A stretch of 64,000 nt of DNA from Eonycteris spelaea (GCA_003508835.1 PUFA01000003.1:17585501-17649500), one strand, 5' to 3'; counted from the first letter of the stretch, positions 23,723 through 36,150 are shown. The notes: generated from the sequence alone by a model not told the origin. Numbers and translations: made by a program.

Positions 23723-26590
23723 TAATTTCTGAGGATTTTTTTTCTATCTGCTTCAGTTAATTAGATGGTGCCTGGAGCAGCTCCCACGTTAGCTTTTGGA
23801 TGTGAAAATGGATTATATTTGTTAATGCATCCTATTGTTATAAGATTCCAGATTTTTCCAAGCAATAAGCTGTATCCTGCTCCCAAAATATTTTGCAAGT
23901 TGGCTTTGGTGTGTTAGATCTAGTAAAAATAGCTTTGCATTGGCTTTCCTGTAACCCCCACCTTCCTTTCCTGCTAGGACCAGTGAGATTTCAAAGAGGC
24001 TGAAGGCTCCCTAGGGCTAGGCACCTTTGTTGCTGGGAACAAAATTCATCAGACAGTTAACTTCCCAGAGGCCAGTGCACCAGGGTAAGACGCAGTGACT
24101 GTATGCACTTTGCACGTGGTTGAACATTGAAGCAAATATAGGGTGCTTCAAAAATAGTCTAACTTTTCCTCTAATTTGGTCTAGTTTCAGATTTTTTAAT
24201 TTGGTTATTAAAATTAGAGGAACTACCATATTAACATCTTGTGAGTTTTGTAACTTATTTTCAGGTAAAGGAGAATGAGGAACCTGGGAGAGTGAGGCCT
24301 ATACTTATTAAAACATCCACTCCTGAATCTCTTAATGTTTCTCAAGAATTTTGGGGTCTATTTGCACTGGAAAGAGATCTATTAACAATTAAGAAGTGTT
24401 TTCAGTTTTTTGAAATGGTTCTTCTACACTGTCTTGTATCTGAGACCTAGATGTATTAACCATATGCAATACTTCTTTTCTTGGGCTTGAGAAGAAAATT
24501 GTTTACCTAAGATCTTGCTTTTGAACCCTTTTGCCCTTGGATGCTGCTTTTGAAGAATAGACAAGGCAAGTAAATGATATCTGGGTAGTATTTAATCTCC
24601 TTTTGGCTTCTTCCTTCTAGTCTTTGCTGGCTTTTGGCTTTGCCTTCCCTTATTTGTATGTTTTTCACAGTATATGACAGCTATTTATAACTTTAGTCCA
24701 AACAGAAAAATTATAGATAAAGCTTTACCGAATATATAAATATCTTTTCAGCTCCAATTTTGCAACCAAAGTGAATTGCTTCTAGGTTTTGTTTTAACTA
24801 TGTTTCCGATCTAGGAAGGAATGATCCTCTTAGGTCATTTGTAGGTATGATTTTATTTACTTGCTTGACTCCATGTTGGAGAACACTGATTCAGAGAATT
24901 AGAGAAGGTTCTGAGTTACAGTGGAGCTTTGGCTGGGAGAATCTTCCTGGAGCAAAAAAAGGCACTTGTAAATACCGGAAGGAGCAGTGAGCTCAGAAAA
25001 AGTTGCAAGTGATGATCACTAACTAACCTCATAGAGATGCAGAGAGATCACCTATTGGTCCAACAGAGGTTATGACACTGTGGGCTCAGTTCAGCTGCCA
25101 TTGTGCTACTCTTCAGGTGGCAGGCCTTCTAGTTGGAGATGACTTTAGGCAGCAAGGATCCCTGTGTGTAATGAGAAGTCACTGTTTCTGCTAAGCCTTG
25201 AGATCTCATTCGGTGGAGGTAGATGTCGGTGAAAGATGAAAGTGCCTGCTGGCAGTGAAGTCAAACCTCAGAAAGGTGTGGTGGCAGGAGCTGATACAAT
25301 CTCAGATCCTAGCCCGCTGGTTGAGATCACTTCTTGGTAGCAAATTATATTGACCTAACTTCTTATTCTTTGGTAAAGGAAGCTATTTGGTACCAGCTTT
25401 TTCCTTTGTGCTTTGATGATTGACACTTCAGAGGAGTCATTTCTTTTTCCTTTCCATGATTGCTTCATCCTAAGAGTAGGTAAGTGAAGCCTTGTGGACT
25501 GTTGAACCCTCATCCTTGTGGTTGAGTCTAAAGCGAACAAGTCTGGCTTTAGGATGGATCATGGCACCTGCAGCATGAGGGGGATCAGACCAGAGTGTGA
25601 GGTGACTACTGTAAAAAAAGCCTGAACCAGAGAACAGGAGACCCCAGAAAGAGGCTATCTGACCATTGAAAGATTTGATCTCTATGCCTGTAAAATGAAC
25701 AATTTCTTAGATTTCTTTTCTGAGACTGAATGGTAGGGCTGTGTTACTTTGGGGGATAATGCATTATTCTGCAGAGCAGTCGGGCTTTTCAGGCAGGAAT
25801 TCAGGAGAGCTGCTTTAAAAAAGCTCTGTTCAAAGGACTACAGTTCTATCATCTCACGTAAGCTTTTGGAAGGCATTGGATAATAACACCCACAGAACCT
25901 TGAATTTCTACAAACTTTATTTTCAAAGTTTTTAAAAAATGTTTATTTCAGAATTTCCACACGGGGGAAAGAAGTGGTACAGATTGGTATCCTAATTTTG
26001 CAGATGGGAAGACAGAACAGAAGAATAACAGCTTATCCAGATTTACATAGCTAGACTTTGCAAGAGAAGATTCTTTTCTCTGGTTCAAATTAGGGCTTTT
26101 TAGCTTTAAGCAAAATGAAACCTCTTTTCTCCACCTGTTTTTTCTTCCATCTTTCTGCTGCTGATTCTACTTTGTACAGGCTTGAGAAGAATAGAAAGTC
26201 TTCTGGAGAAGGTACTATTTTATTGGTTCCCTTTTCTCTTTAGCAAGTGGTCATACCTGAGTATGTGTCCTAACTCAGGCTCCAGAGTAGCCATGGAAAC
26301 TTTTTCTGTAGATAGATAGATTCCTGTGTCATGGTTTGTGGAACAGGGAAATACAGATGACCAATAAACATAGGAAGGATGCTCAGGCTTACTTCCAGTT
26401 ATGGAAATGCATACTTACATTACAGGATGCCATTTCATATAGGCAGAATCAGATAGGAGTACGTTTAAATCCAATAAGAAGGCAGAACAGTAACAACTTG
26501 CTTGCCTTCATGTGTGAGCATAATTTGCTACAACTATTTTGGAAAAGAGTAGAATAGCCTAGTAAAGCTGAATACGTATATACCTCAAGC
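23723..26590. other. Start of intergenic region, little recognised
   Basis: Downstream of the predicted ARK2N end. Apart from an antisense MIR near 25.97-26.1 kb, I see no repeat, exon or promoter that I can name. Short open frames here are chance. Confidence 0.6.
25965..26100 (-). repeat. MIR SINE, antisense
   Basis: 'atcctaattttgcagatgggaagaca...agcttatccagatttacatagctaga' is the reverse-complement MIR core ('cccattttacagatgaggaaa ... cacacagcta'). Confidence 0.6.
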
Positions 26591-26915
26591 TGTGGACTGA
26601 ATGTTTTTGTTTCTCCCAAATTCATATGTTGAAGTCCTGCTCCCCAATGTAATGTTATTCGGAGGTGGGGCTCATGGGAGGTAATTTAGTTTAGCTGAGA
26701 TCATAAGGGAGCCTTCATAATGGGATTAGTACTCTTCCAAGAAGAGAAGGAGATAAGAGCCTTACACATGAGGACACGGTAAGAAGGCAGCTGCCGGTGA
26801 GACAGGAAGAGGGCTCTCACCTGAATGCAGCCCTGCTGGCACCCCGATTCAGGCTTCCAGCCTCCAGAACTGTGAGAAAATGTCTTGTTTATGCCACTGT
26901 ATACTGTTCTGTCCT
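26591..26915 (+). mobile_element. MaLR (MST/MLT1-type) solo LTR
   Basis: Begins TGTGGACTGAATG and continues 'cccaaattcatatgttgaag', 'ggaggtggggctcatggg', 'cttccagcctccagaactgtgag'. These are the standard ordered blocks of MaLR LTRs. The 3' end decays into unique DNA. No internal region is attached. Confidence 0.8.
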
Positions 26916-27178
26916 GTCAACCTGAGCTGACACCCCATGACCCAGCGTTGCACTCCTTGAGATAATACCGTTGAATGCTTTTTAAACTGTGGTGATGCCT
27001 ATATGGGGAAATGAGGAAATCAGTTCAAAGTCTGTAAACCACATTTTGTTATTTAAGGAAATATAACAACATAAAAGAAAATAGACAGTAATGCTATATG
27101 AAGCATTTTTGTTATATACTGATATACATCCATACACAAATATATGTATATATGCGTAGGGTCAAGATATAAAATGCA

Positions 27179-27202
27179 TTTTTTTTTTTTTTTTTTTTTT
27201 TT
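27179..27202. repeat. Homopolymer of 24 T
   Basis: Uninterrupted T run. On the - strand it reads as a poly(A) tail after sequence ending CAACCCACAGT. The adjacent 100 bp is not a SINE I can name. Confidence 0.9.
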
Positions 27203-27289
27203 ACTGTGGGTTGCAGGCAAAAGGATATGGAAAGCCGTGGTTCTAGGGAAACTAGTTTATGTGCTTAAAAATGTTGAGTGTCATTTTCC

Positions 27290-27690
27290 CCAGTTTTTGT
27301 CTATTCTAACCTGGATATCCACTATAGGATGGATAAATAATATATTTATACAGTATTTAGCCACTGTGGAAATGAATGAACTAGATCTATATTATACACT
27401 TAATACCAGTTATATCAGCATGGATAAATCTCAACAATGTGCAGTGGAGAAAAGCAAGTTGTAGAATATGTATGACATGATGTTTATATGAAGTTTAAAA
27501 AGACAAATCAGTACTGTGAATTGATAAAGGGTACATGCACATGTAGTAAGGGTATAAAGAAATACATGAGAAGAATAGACACCAAATTCAGGGTTAAATT
27601 TGGTGGAGGCACGGATGTATTTTATTCTTTGTACCTTTATAGCTTAAATATTTTAAATAAAAATTAAAATTTTTTCTCTCAAATAAAAAG
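27290..27690 (+). repeat. Old L1 3' end fragment
   Basis: 'aacctggatatccactatagg', 'atatttatacagtatttagccac', 'gcatggataaatctcaacaa' and 'gtatgacatgatgtttatatg' follow the end of L1 ORF2 into an L1M 3'UTR. The next L1 begins within 30 bp. Confidence 0.7.
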
Positions 27691-27699
27691 AATAAAAGC

Positions 27700-28826
27700 T
27701 CTTTATGACTTTCCAGATGATATTAGTGGGAATGAGTAAGATCTGAAGCTGATTCCTTTTAGGTGCCCTCAACACTTATTGGATATATCACCAAAAGCAC
27801 AAGCAATAACAAAAAATAAATGTGATAAGTTGGACTTATAAAAATTAATTTTGTGCTTCAAAGGACACCATCAAGAAAGTGAAAAGATAACCCACAGAAT
27901 GGGAGAAAATATTTGGAAATCTTATATCTGATAAGGGACTTGCATCTAGAATATATAAAGAATTCTTACAACTCAATAATAAAAAGAGCAAAAATTTAAA
28001 ATTGCACAAAAGATCTGAATATATATGTCTCCAATGAAGATATATAGTTGGTCAATAACACATGAAAAGATGCTCAACATCATTAGTCAAAAGGGAAAGG
28101 CAAATCAAAATCACAGTGAGATACATCATACCTGTGAGGATGATTAGACTGAAAAAGTCAAATAACATGTTGGTGATGAAGAGGAGAAATCAGAACCTCT
28201 TGCACTGCTGGTGAGAATGTAAAATTGTGTAGCCACTTTGGAAAACAGTTTGACTGCTCCTCAGATGCCACAAACAGAGTTATCATGACTCAGCCATTCC
28301 ACTCCTAGGTATACACCCAGAAGAAATGAAAATGTCCACAGTTCTTCAAAATTTGTACACAATTCTTATCCTACCATTATAATAGTCAAAAGATAGTAAC
28401 AACCCAAATGTCTATCAACTGATAAATGGATAAGCAAAATGTGGTATAACCATACAATTGACTATTATTCATCCATAAATAGGAATGAAGTACTTGATAT
28501 ATACTACAGCATGGGTGAACTTTGAAAACATGTCTAAAAAGGCAGTTACGAACAACCACATGTTCTTTCATTTATAGGAAATAGCCAGAATAGACAAATC
28601 AATAGAAACAAAGTAGATCAGTGGATGCAAGGGGCCAGGGGAGGTGGAAATAGAGGGTGTTGGTTAATGGCTAAAAGATGTCTTTTGGGGGTGAAGAAAA
28701 TATTCTAAAATTCCATAGGGTGATGGTACATCACTCTGAATATACATACTAAAATGATACACTTTAAAGGGTGAATTTTATGGTATGTGAACTATATATC
28801 AATAAAGCTGTTAAATAAAATGCCTG
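27700..28826 (+). repeat. L1M 3' end: ORF2 C-terminal part plus 3'UTR
   Basis: A long ordered match to L1: 'aaaagcacaagcaataac', 'atctgataagggacttgcat', 'aatgaagatatatag', 'ttgcactgctggtgagaatg', 'actcctaggtatacaccca', 'caactgataaatggataag'. The 3'UTR ends 'ggtatgtgaactatatatcaataaagctgtta'. The frame is broken throughout. It sits head-to-tail behind another L1 3' end, either nested or separate insertions. Confidence 0.85.
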
Positions 28827-28829
28827 TTT

Positions 28830-29800
28830 ACTGTTGGAATTGAGGCTGCCATGCTTTAAACTGTTAATCTGCAGAAAATGGGTTTAGATAATGGGGACCA
28901 TAAAGAGTAGGAAGTTGCAAGCCAGCTTTGTAAAGGGACTCAGGAGTCCAAGATGACAGTAACCGAAGAGGGTGGGGTCCGCCCAGCCCTGAGATGCAAC
29001 TTAAGGAGGGTACCTACCCTCTGTAAAGAGAGATGTGACTCTGCTGAGGTTTCCCTGCTTTTTAAACCTACCACCAAGGATGAAGATTATTCAGAAAGAA
29101 ACGAATCATCACTGCCCACTGAAATGTGAGTGTTTGCCCTTGGGGCAGGATCAGGACTGTAGCCTGGGAGCTCCTGGGACCTGCCCCAGGCTTTTACTCA
29201 GAGGATTTGCAGCCACCCAGAAGGACCATTTCTGACAATTGACATCGTACCAGAGTGATCCTAACTGCTCCTTTGAACCGTGAGTCATGCTGGGGTGGAG
29301 GGAAGAGTCAATTTCTTATTATACATACTCCTGTCCCTGTGCGATTGTGCTGTGAGCTGCCAAAAGTCCTGTCACTGTTTCTGCTGAGAGTGTGTGGTGT
29401 CCCTCAGAGGTGCTGAGGCAGACAGTGTGTTGAGACTTTGGCTTTAGGAAGTACTGGGTAGTGCCGCTGCTATTTCATCCACTTAGTAATTTGCCACATC
29501 CCAAAGGAAATGACTAAATTCTACTGATAAGCTCTTTGCGCTTTTGGTAGAGTACATTAGTTTGTTGTGACATTAAAAATGTTTACCATTAAAAATCCAA
29601 ACGTATCACTCAGCAATGAAATATCAAAGTCCTTCAGCACAGGCACTAGAAGTGTGCTGGCACAGGCCCCTGTGGCAGGTATGGGATTAACCCAGTCATT
29701 GCTGGACTGTGGATCCTGGGGGAGCAACCAGGGTCGTGGGGAAGGCACTCTAGTGGCTCTGGGCGGAGGCTGTTTGCCAACTGCAATTAAATGTGTCTTT
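28830..29800. other. Unassigned intergenic sequence
   Basis: About 1 kb of mixed composition with no repeat or coding signal that I recognise. Confidence 0.5.
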
Positions 29801-29943
29801 ATTTTAACAGCTGACAGAACCGAGCTAGTGTATACTGTCAGACTATCCGTCTTGCGTTCACCCAGCCTCTCGCCTCAGCTTCCTCACCCATAACATGGGG
29901 AGAAGTAGTACCTACCTTAATAGGATTGTCATAAGGAGTAAAT
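29800..29943 (+). repeat. MIR SINE relic
   Basis: 'cagcctctcgcctcagcttcctcacccataacatggggagaagtagtacctacc...ataaggagtaaatga' has the MIR 3' half. Confidence 0.65.
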
Positions 29944-30059
29944 GAATGGAGGCCAAGTCCATGCCGCCGGTCTTGCCAGCCCTGCACCACCAGTCCTTGT
30001 GTGGCTAGCTCAGCTGGGAAATGTGTAGACCAAATAAAGCTTGTCTGTAGGCTGCTGAC
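29944..30059 (+). repeat. Unnamed repeated module, copy 1
   Basis: Begins GAATGGAGGCCA and includes GCCAGCCCTGCACC, 'ggctagctcagctgggaa', 'atgtgtagaccaaataaag' and 'cttgtctg', then 'taggctgctgac'. The same ordered blocks recur at 30897. I cannot assign it to a known family. Confidence 0.65.
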
Positions 30060-30129
30060 AATGTCTCAGCAGCAACATTAAATCCTTACAACATTCTGGA
30101 AACAAGTGAAGTACTTCAAGCAAGCAACA

Positions 30130-30290
30130 GTTTGGGTATGTGACAACTGGCATGGGGTGGTGGAGAAAACATCCCAAGATCTGGATTTGGGTTCTGCCTT
30201 CATTGCTAACAAGCTGTGTGAACTACCGAGGTCAGTCGCCTCTCTGGATCTCAACTTGTTCATCTGTGAAGGGAGAGTACTGTCAGGCCT
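30130..30290 (+). repeat. MIR SINE
   Basis: 'aagatctggatttgggttctgcc', 'aacaagctgtgtgaac', 'tctggatctcaacttgttcatctgtgaa' are the MIR core in order. Confidence 0.7.
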
Positions 30291-30896
30291 GCCACCGGCA
30301 TGGGGAATGGGGATCACAGAAGGTAATAGAATAGCGTAGGAGGATTCAAAGACCTTTAGAAGTTAGGGACTCAAGTGACTACAGAAGGAAGGCTGGCAGT
30401 GGAAGTAACGCATTAGGCTAGACAAGCGGGGAGTATGGCAAACTGGAGAGAGCTTATGCTTTGTCCGCAGGGCAAAGCTGCATCTCTTTTCATGGGAGTA
30501 CAAGCTTGATGTTGCCAGGTCTAGGATTTTTCAAGAGGAAATGGAAATCTGGATTTTAAAAGTGTAAATGTGAAATTTCTGATTTGTAGACATTCTTATG
30601 TGGCCATGGTCAGACCTACCAAATATATGGCTTGCATAGACCTGTTGGTAGGAATAAAAATAAGATAGACTTATGTACCACCCTCCATCTTCCCCACTCT
30701 CAACCCCTAGTCTTTCTGGCATGAGATAAAAAGCAGTGAGCCTGGGGTGGTTCTCTATAGGCTGCTGAGACTTTCACGTTGCAGGTGAATCTGCTGTAGG
30801 GTACAGAGTCTACCCCAGGGAGCTATGGTCACCTGTATCCACAGTCTGGTGTATTGCCTGAGTACATCTCTGGTTGGCTAGGCAGTCAACCAAAGG

Positions 30897-31030
30897 GAAT
30901 GGAAGCCAGTTCTCTGTCATCAGTCTCACCAGCCCTGTAACCTAATCAATCCTATTTGGCCTAGCTCAGCCAGGAAGTGTGTGGGCCAAACAAACTTGTC
31001 TGCAGTCCTGATTTAGCCTGCAGGCTGCCA
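30897..31030 (+). repeat. Unnamed repeated module, copy 2
   Basis: GAATGGAAGCCAG, ACCAGCCCTGTAACC, 'ggcctagctcagccagga', 'agtgtgtgggccaaacaaa', 'cttgtctg', then 'caggctgcca'. It aligns over about 105 bp with 29944-30059, in the same orientation, 953 bp apart. Confidence 0.65.
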
Positions 31031-31059
31031 GTTTGTTGCCTCTATACTATGCAAATTTC

Positions 31060-31165
31060 ACTGATTCAGCAAACACTTAGTAAGCACCTACTGTGTGCTA
31101 GGCACTGGGCCAGACCCCAGGGACACAAATGTGACTGGAAGCCAGTCCTCACCCTCAAGTAAATT
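31060..31165 (-). repeat. L2 3' end fragment, antisense
   Basis: 'ttcagcaaacacttagtaagcacctactgtgtgctaggcactgggccagac' and 'agtcctcaccctcaag' are the reverse complement of the L2 3' end. Confidence 0.75.
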
Positions 31166-31479
31166 TGGTGTAACAAACCCTTGTCACAAAGACTGACAAG
31201 CACTTAGAGTGCAATGCAGTGGGAACAAAAAGGTTCTGTAAGCCAGACCTATGGTGGAATGAGCAAATGGGAGAACCCCTGCAGGAAGCGGTGGTTGAGC
31301 TAGGTGTACAGCGTGGGGAGGAACTATGGGGACAAGGGAAGGAGAGAGAGAAGAGGGTAGTGGGTGTCCTTCCAGGTGGACAATGAAGAAACATTGAAGA
31401 GGTCGAACCTTCAGGATTTGGTGACAGGGTGTTGGGGAGCTGAGGGATGCAAAGCATGATGAAAGCATGTGATGAAGAA

Positions 31480-34133
31480 TGCATTAGGAAGAGAGGCTCC
31501 CAGGTCTTGCATCCACTGAGTAGGAAATGCAGAAAAGGGATCAGGTTTGCACAATGTAGCAGAGGCGTTTGGCGTTCCATGTCACACTCCTCCAAGATGA
31601 GGAAAGTTATTGCCCTTTGTACTCTCTGCCAGAAGGAGATGCAGCTTGGTGCATCTCTTTGGCTTTGGGACACGGTACATGCCATGTTTGGAAATACTGC
31701 TCCAGCCTTTTTATTGAGTGAATTGGAGGACTCTGTAGCAACCCCAGGCTACAATGCCAGCTGCCCTGGCTGCTTGGACCATATGACCCAGCAAGTCCAG
31801 TGACGCTAGGTGAATATGGTGGATAAGATGCAGTGTGGCGTCTCTGGCAAGCACCAATAGAAGAGCTGTATCATGGACCCTACTGGTTTTGGAGCAAGGC
31901 CGTGCCTTCTGCAGCAGAGAACTAGTCATCATTTGAAGAGCAGCTCCCACCATGCTCTTGGGCCCTGATCATGAGACTTCAATAAACTCAGGCATCAGAA
32001 CTGCATCATGATTTTGTACCATTCACCATATAAATCCGGGTAGGCCCAACATCAGTCCATTCAAAGATGGAAGTGGTACATCTAGGATTGGGTGAAGCAG
32101 GGCCAGAGGGCACAAGTAAGCTGTACAAATAGACGAGCCGCACATGCCTCTTCTCCGGACCTCCAGGGCCCCAAGCATGTTGTGACCAGCTGATGGAGGA
32201 AGAAGGATTCTAGGCCTGGTTCAGTGTGTGGGGATTAGCGCAGAACAGACTGCTGGTTTCTCAAAAGCCCCCATCAGGGTAGCTTTGAAAGACAGTGGCG
32301 AGCGGAACCTCTGTCCTTGGGCAGAACTTCAAGCGACACACCTGTTCATCTACATGGTCTAGAGGAAGAAGTCCTATGTATTCCATAAGGATACGTAACT
32401 TGGACAGTGGCAAAGGCCTTGGTCGGTTTGCCTGAAAGGAAAAAGATGAGAAGGGAGACAAGGAGGTTTGGGGAGGGGCGTGTGGATGATTCTGTGGGAG
32501 GGGGCACACGTGTGTGGGTATTTATGCTAATGTTGTCAGAACCCCACCACAGGAGGCTCTGAACAATCAGGAGGACAAAATGACGCCCTGTGGAGGTCAG
32601 CCTCGACCTCAGCCATCCCAGGGTTTGCATGATGAGCCCAGGAACAGGGTACCATGGTGAGGGATGGAGGCTACGCCTGGGCCCGACAGCATGGGTTCCC
32701 TGTCAAGCAGATTGGACCACTGCCACTTGGACCACTGTCACTGCTGACTGATCTGCCAGTACAGAGACAGGCCCGAGCTCTTGACCAGCCAGCTACTTGG
32801 AAGTTGATCACATTGGGCTTCTTCCACCTTGGAAAGAGCAGTAAATCCTCTTCCTGGGATTGATACCTACTGTTAACGTTAATCCAGGGCATACAGAGTG
32901 CCTGATTTGTCTTTGCCTCTGGCAAAGACATCCATTTTATGGCAAAGGAGGTGTGACAATGGGTGCATGACCACAGGATCCGCTAATCCGGTGTAAGCCA
33001 AATTGCTGGAAGCAGTGAACCAAACAGAAGGATGGACTGGTTTATAAAAAAAACTCAGCTAAGGTCCCAGCTCATAGATGGCACTCGAGTTGGGTGCTCT
33101 TATCCAAAATATAGCTGATCTGTGGTGCTGTGTCCCCAACTGCTAGAATATACAGTTCCAGGAATCAGGGGTGGTTGTAAAATTGGCACCTCTCACCATC
33201 AGTCTCACAGGTCCACTTGCATTAGTTGAGAAGATATTTGGAACTCAGGAGATTCACTCAGGAATGTGTCTGGAATGCAAGGTTTCCCATGCCTGGTAAT
33301 ATCAGAGAATGGGTTCTTGCAACAGCCGTGACCTGACAAGGTGACGTTGCCTGGGTCACTCCGTCAGGCCAGCAACCTAGACCAGCTGACAATGAAGAAA
33401 ATCTAGACTAGGTGGTGGAGAAGAAAGACAATGCTTGCAAGTTCAGCCTGTAGGCCTGCTGCAGCGGCCAGTGGGGGTGCAGCTTCTCCTACTACTTCTC
33501 CTGTACGTTTTCCCTGGATTATGGCTACCACTCCCTTAAAGACTCAGTGACTGAATGGATTTAATGTGCGGCATAAGGGGATCAGAGTGGTGTAAGGGGC
33601 AGACTGGACAGACCATTTTGGGTGCCCTGCATCACTTCCCCTTTGTCACCTCTGGTTTCAGCTGTGGTCCTGGTAGACATTTCTATGTGAGCTTGGACTC
33701 ATGCTGACAGCATCACCAATGCAAGCACATGGAGTACATCATTCCGATGTCTATTCTAAGACCTTCATCGAAGCCATAGGAGTCTGTGTGGCTTTCATGG
33801 CTCAAACACAGCCCAAAAGTTAGGGGTGTTCATGGCCCTGGGACAGCCCTCGACAACAGAGGATAGAAGCCAGTAGATGCTTCATCCTCACATGTCCTAG
33901 CTAGGGGATAAATTTACGTCTTTGGTTGGGCAATTTGTGGAGGCATTCTGATGCTTCTCAGGAGATCCCAGTGGAATCGAGCCCTCACTGCTCACAGCCT
34001 TGGCTTTTCCTCCTTTGCTCTCTCACTCTCCTCTATTTCTCACTCTTCTTTCTTCAGACCACCTTCCAATTAAACCACCTGCATCTCAGTCCTTGTCTCA
34101 GGCTCTGCTTCTGGGAGAATCCAAACTAAGACG
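31480..34133 (+). mobile_element. Decayed ERVL-type endogenous retrovirus (pol remnant and 3' LTR)
   Basis: From about 31,680 to 33,480 the sequence follows, block by block, the pol region of the mammalian ERVL (class III) family as I know it. The order is a protease/RT-RNaseH side, then integrase, then the distal pol segment with its start of a polypurine tract (near 33,570-33,590). Landmarks include 'ttttggagcaaggccgtgcc', 'agatggaagtggtacatc', 'ggacaaggaggtttggggag', 'ttgggcttcttccaccttgg' and 'tagatggcactcgag'. No env is expected in this family, and none is seen. The 3' LTR appears to run from a TGTAAGG at 33591 to 'aatccaaactaagac' near 34133. No 5' LTR is recognised, and the upstream boundary is a guess. 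Frames are broken by many stops and indels. It cannot produce a protein. Confidence 0.75.
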
Positions 34134-34322
34134 GGGAGGAAGGGGCTGAGTTCACTCTGAACTTGACATGCTGGAGAGACACCCAGTGGAAATGGGTGGT
34201 AGGCAGTGGCCATGTGACTTTTGGATATGTAGACATATTAGCATTAGGTAGCAGATAAAACCGTAGGCCCAGGGGAAACTTATATTTAAGAGGCCAGTGA
34301 AAGAGGGTCTACCTTTCTAAGG

Positions 34323-34539
34323 CAGTGGTTCTCAATCAGGGGCCACTTGACAAGGCCTGAGGACATTTTTCGTTGTCACAATGGGGACAGACACAATGGA
34401 GAGGGAGATGGATGCTGTTACTGACATCTAGTGGGTAGAGGCCAGGGATGCTGCTAAAGATCCTATAATGCAGAGGTTGGATCCCCATAACAGAATTAGC
34501 AACCCAAAATGTCAGTAGTGCTGAGGTTGAAGAACTCTG
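34323..34539 (+). mobile_element. MER20 hAT-Charlie MITE (217 bp)
   Basis: Starts CAGTGGTTCTCAATCAGGGG. Contains 'gacatctagtgggtagaggc', 'cagggatgctgctaaagatc' and 'aaaatgtcagtagtgctgag', and ends in CTG. It has 8-bp flanks TTCTAAGG (34315-34322) and TTCCAAGA (34540-34547), 6/8 matching. MER20 copies have been reported to carry transcription factor sites in endometrial enhancers; nothing here tests that. Confidence 0.9.
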
Positions 34540-34559
34540 TTCCAAGAAGTTTGCAAAGG

Positions 34560-35020
34560 AGCCGTGAAGAGTGGTAGGAAGAAAACCAGGAGAGAGTGAT
34601 GCTGTGAAAGCCAGTTCCCCAGAGCCAGAAGGCCAGCAGTTCAATGCTGCAAAGGGTTCAGGGGATATAGGAACCAGTAACCGTCCATTAGTTCAGCAAC
34701 AAGGACCTTTGCTTAAGCAGTTTGATCAGCAACGTTGGGGCAGAAGTCATTTTGGAGTGGGAGAAGACATGACTGGAAGGCAGTTCATGAAGACAAGTAT
34801 AGACTCTTGCCAGGAGCTTTGAAGTGAACAAAAGGAAGGGTAGTTGAGATTAGCTAGTTGGGATTAGCTAGAAGGAGCTATAGACTGGAGGAAGAGTTTT
34901 AAAAGATACTGGAAAGACCACCACCCTGTATATGTTGGTGATAACGAACCAGTAGGAATACAGGAAAGGGGATGATTGATGGAAGAGAGAGCTCAGGGAC
35001 ATCTATAGTACCAAAAACCA
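34560..35020. repeat. Possible ancient repeat, family not named
   Basis: 'ccatgacatgactggaag'-like and 'aggggatgattgatggaagagagagctcaggg' segments recall an old dispersed mammalian repeat that I cannot name. It contains a 14-bp tandem doublet (ttgRgattagctag) near 34844-34871. Confidence 0.3.
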
Positions 35021-35029
35021 GAGCATGGG

Positions 35030-35980
35030 TTCACTTGGTCAGGTAAGGAAAACTTCTTTCTGAAGCTGGAAGGAGGCAAGGGTAGGCATAATTATGCATA
35101 CAGTAGGGGAGGGAGTGTAGACTGTCAAGGGCTTTGCCTGGGGCCATTTTGTTCTTTATGTGTCTAAGGGATGGCCGTCTGCAGGGTGTAAGGGGAGAGT
35201 AATGGGGTAAGACTTATGATTAATAACTACTTATGGATTAATTATATGTGGTTGTTAATTAGGTTTTCCCTGAGATGTCAGCTAAAATTCCCCTTCTCTG
35301 CAGAATGCCTGTGGAACCAAAGTTCTCTCCAAGATGTTTGTGGACTTGGGGTTTAGGTTTCTGGGTCACCTCTGCCTCCTGGTTCCTGTGTCTGTACATG
35401 CTCTCTCTTCTGGCATGGATTTAAACTTGGACATGAAACCCTTCTCATTCTACAAAATGACCTGACCAGGCTTTGGCTATGTGGCTGAGGCTGGGGTCTT
35501 GCAATGCCCACACTCATGCCATTTTATGAGCACCTCATTCTTCCTCTTCCTTTCCCTGCTCATTTATTTCCCTCATGTCCAAATTCTTCTATTTACTCAG
35601 CCCTCCTGAGCTCCCCCAAACAGGCTTACCGAACCATCAAGGTGCACAGGGGACAAGAAAGCTTCCTATTGGACAGATTCATCTTCCAATAGAACGTGGT
35701 TATGGTTAAAAATCATGAAAATGTACTTGAAAAATCAGATGACAAATTCAGCAGTCGGGGTTTGGGGACCTCTAAGATTTATGCCCAAACCCACTGCACC
35801 TACTCACTGTAAAGCAGAAAGGCCCCGCTCTTCAAAACCATAGATTTGTAAGGTGTTAGCTCTTCCAGAGATAGCATTGGGAGAGCTTAGAGGGCAGAGT
35901 GAAGCTGGAGGTGAGCAAGAGGCCCAGCTGAGGAAGGTCTCAACCGACCGTCCCCCGCCTCTTGCCTCTGGAGGTCTGGT
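35030..35980. other. Unassigned intergenic sequence
   Basis: No repeat or exon recognised. Pyrimidine-rich around 35,500-35,600. Confidence 0.5.
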
Positions 35981-35984
35981 CTGG

Positions 35985-36150
35985 AAGTCAGAAGGCCTGG
36001 CTTCTGGAACGTGTTCCTTCCTCTCCTTGTCAGCCTTGTGATCTTAGGCTTCAGTGTTCTCATCTGCAAAGCGAGGATGACAAGGGAGGAACAGAGAGTG
36101 AATGAAACAGGATCAAGAATGCCTGCCTCATAGTAGCCACTTAGCATGTC
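35985..36150 (+). repeat. MIR SINE
   Basis: 'aagtcagaaggcctggcttctgg', 'gtgatcttaggcttcagtgttctcatctgcaaa' and 'tgcctgcctcatagtag' give the MIR order. Confidence 0.65.

Noticed and set aside
27290..28826. L1 region as an intact retrotransposon
   Set aside because: Only 3' parts remain and the ORF2 frame is broken by many stops.
31155..31685. 176-codon antisense open frame
   Set aside because: Overlaps an L2 fragment and ERVL-adjacent DNA; no domain, no splice evidence.
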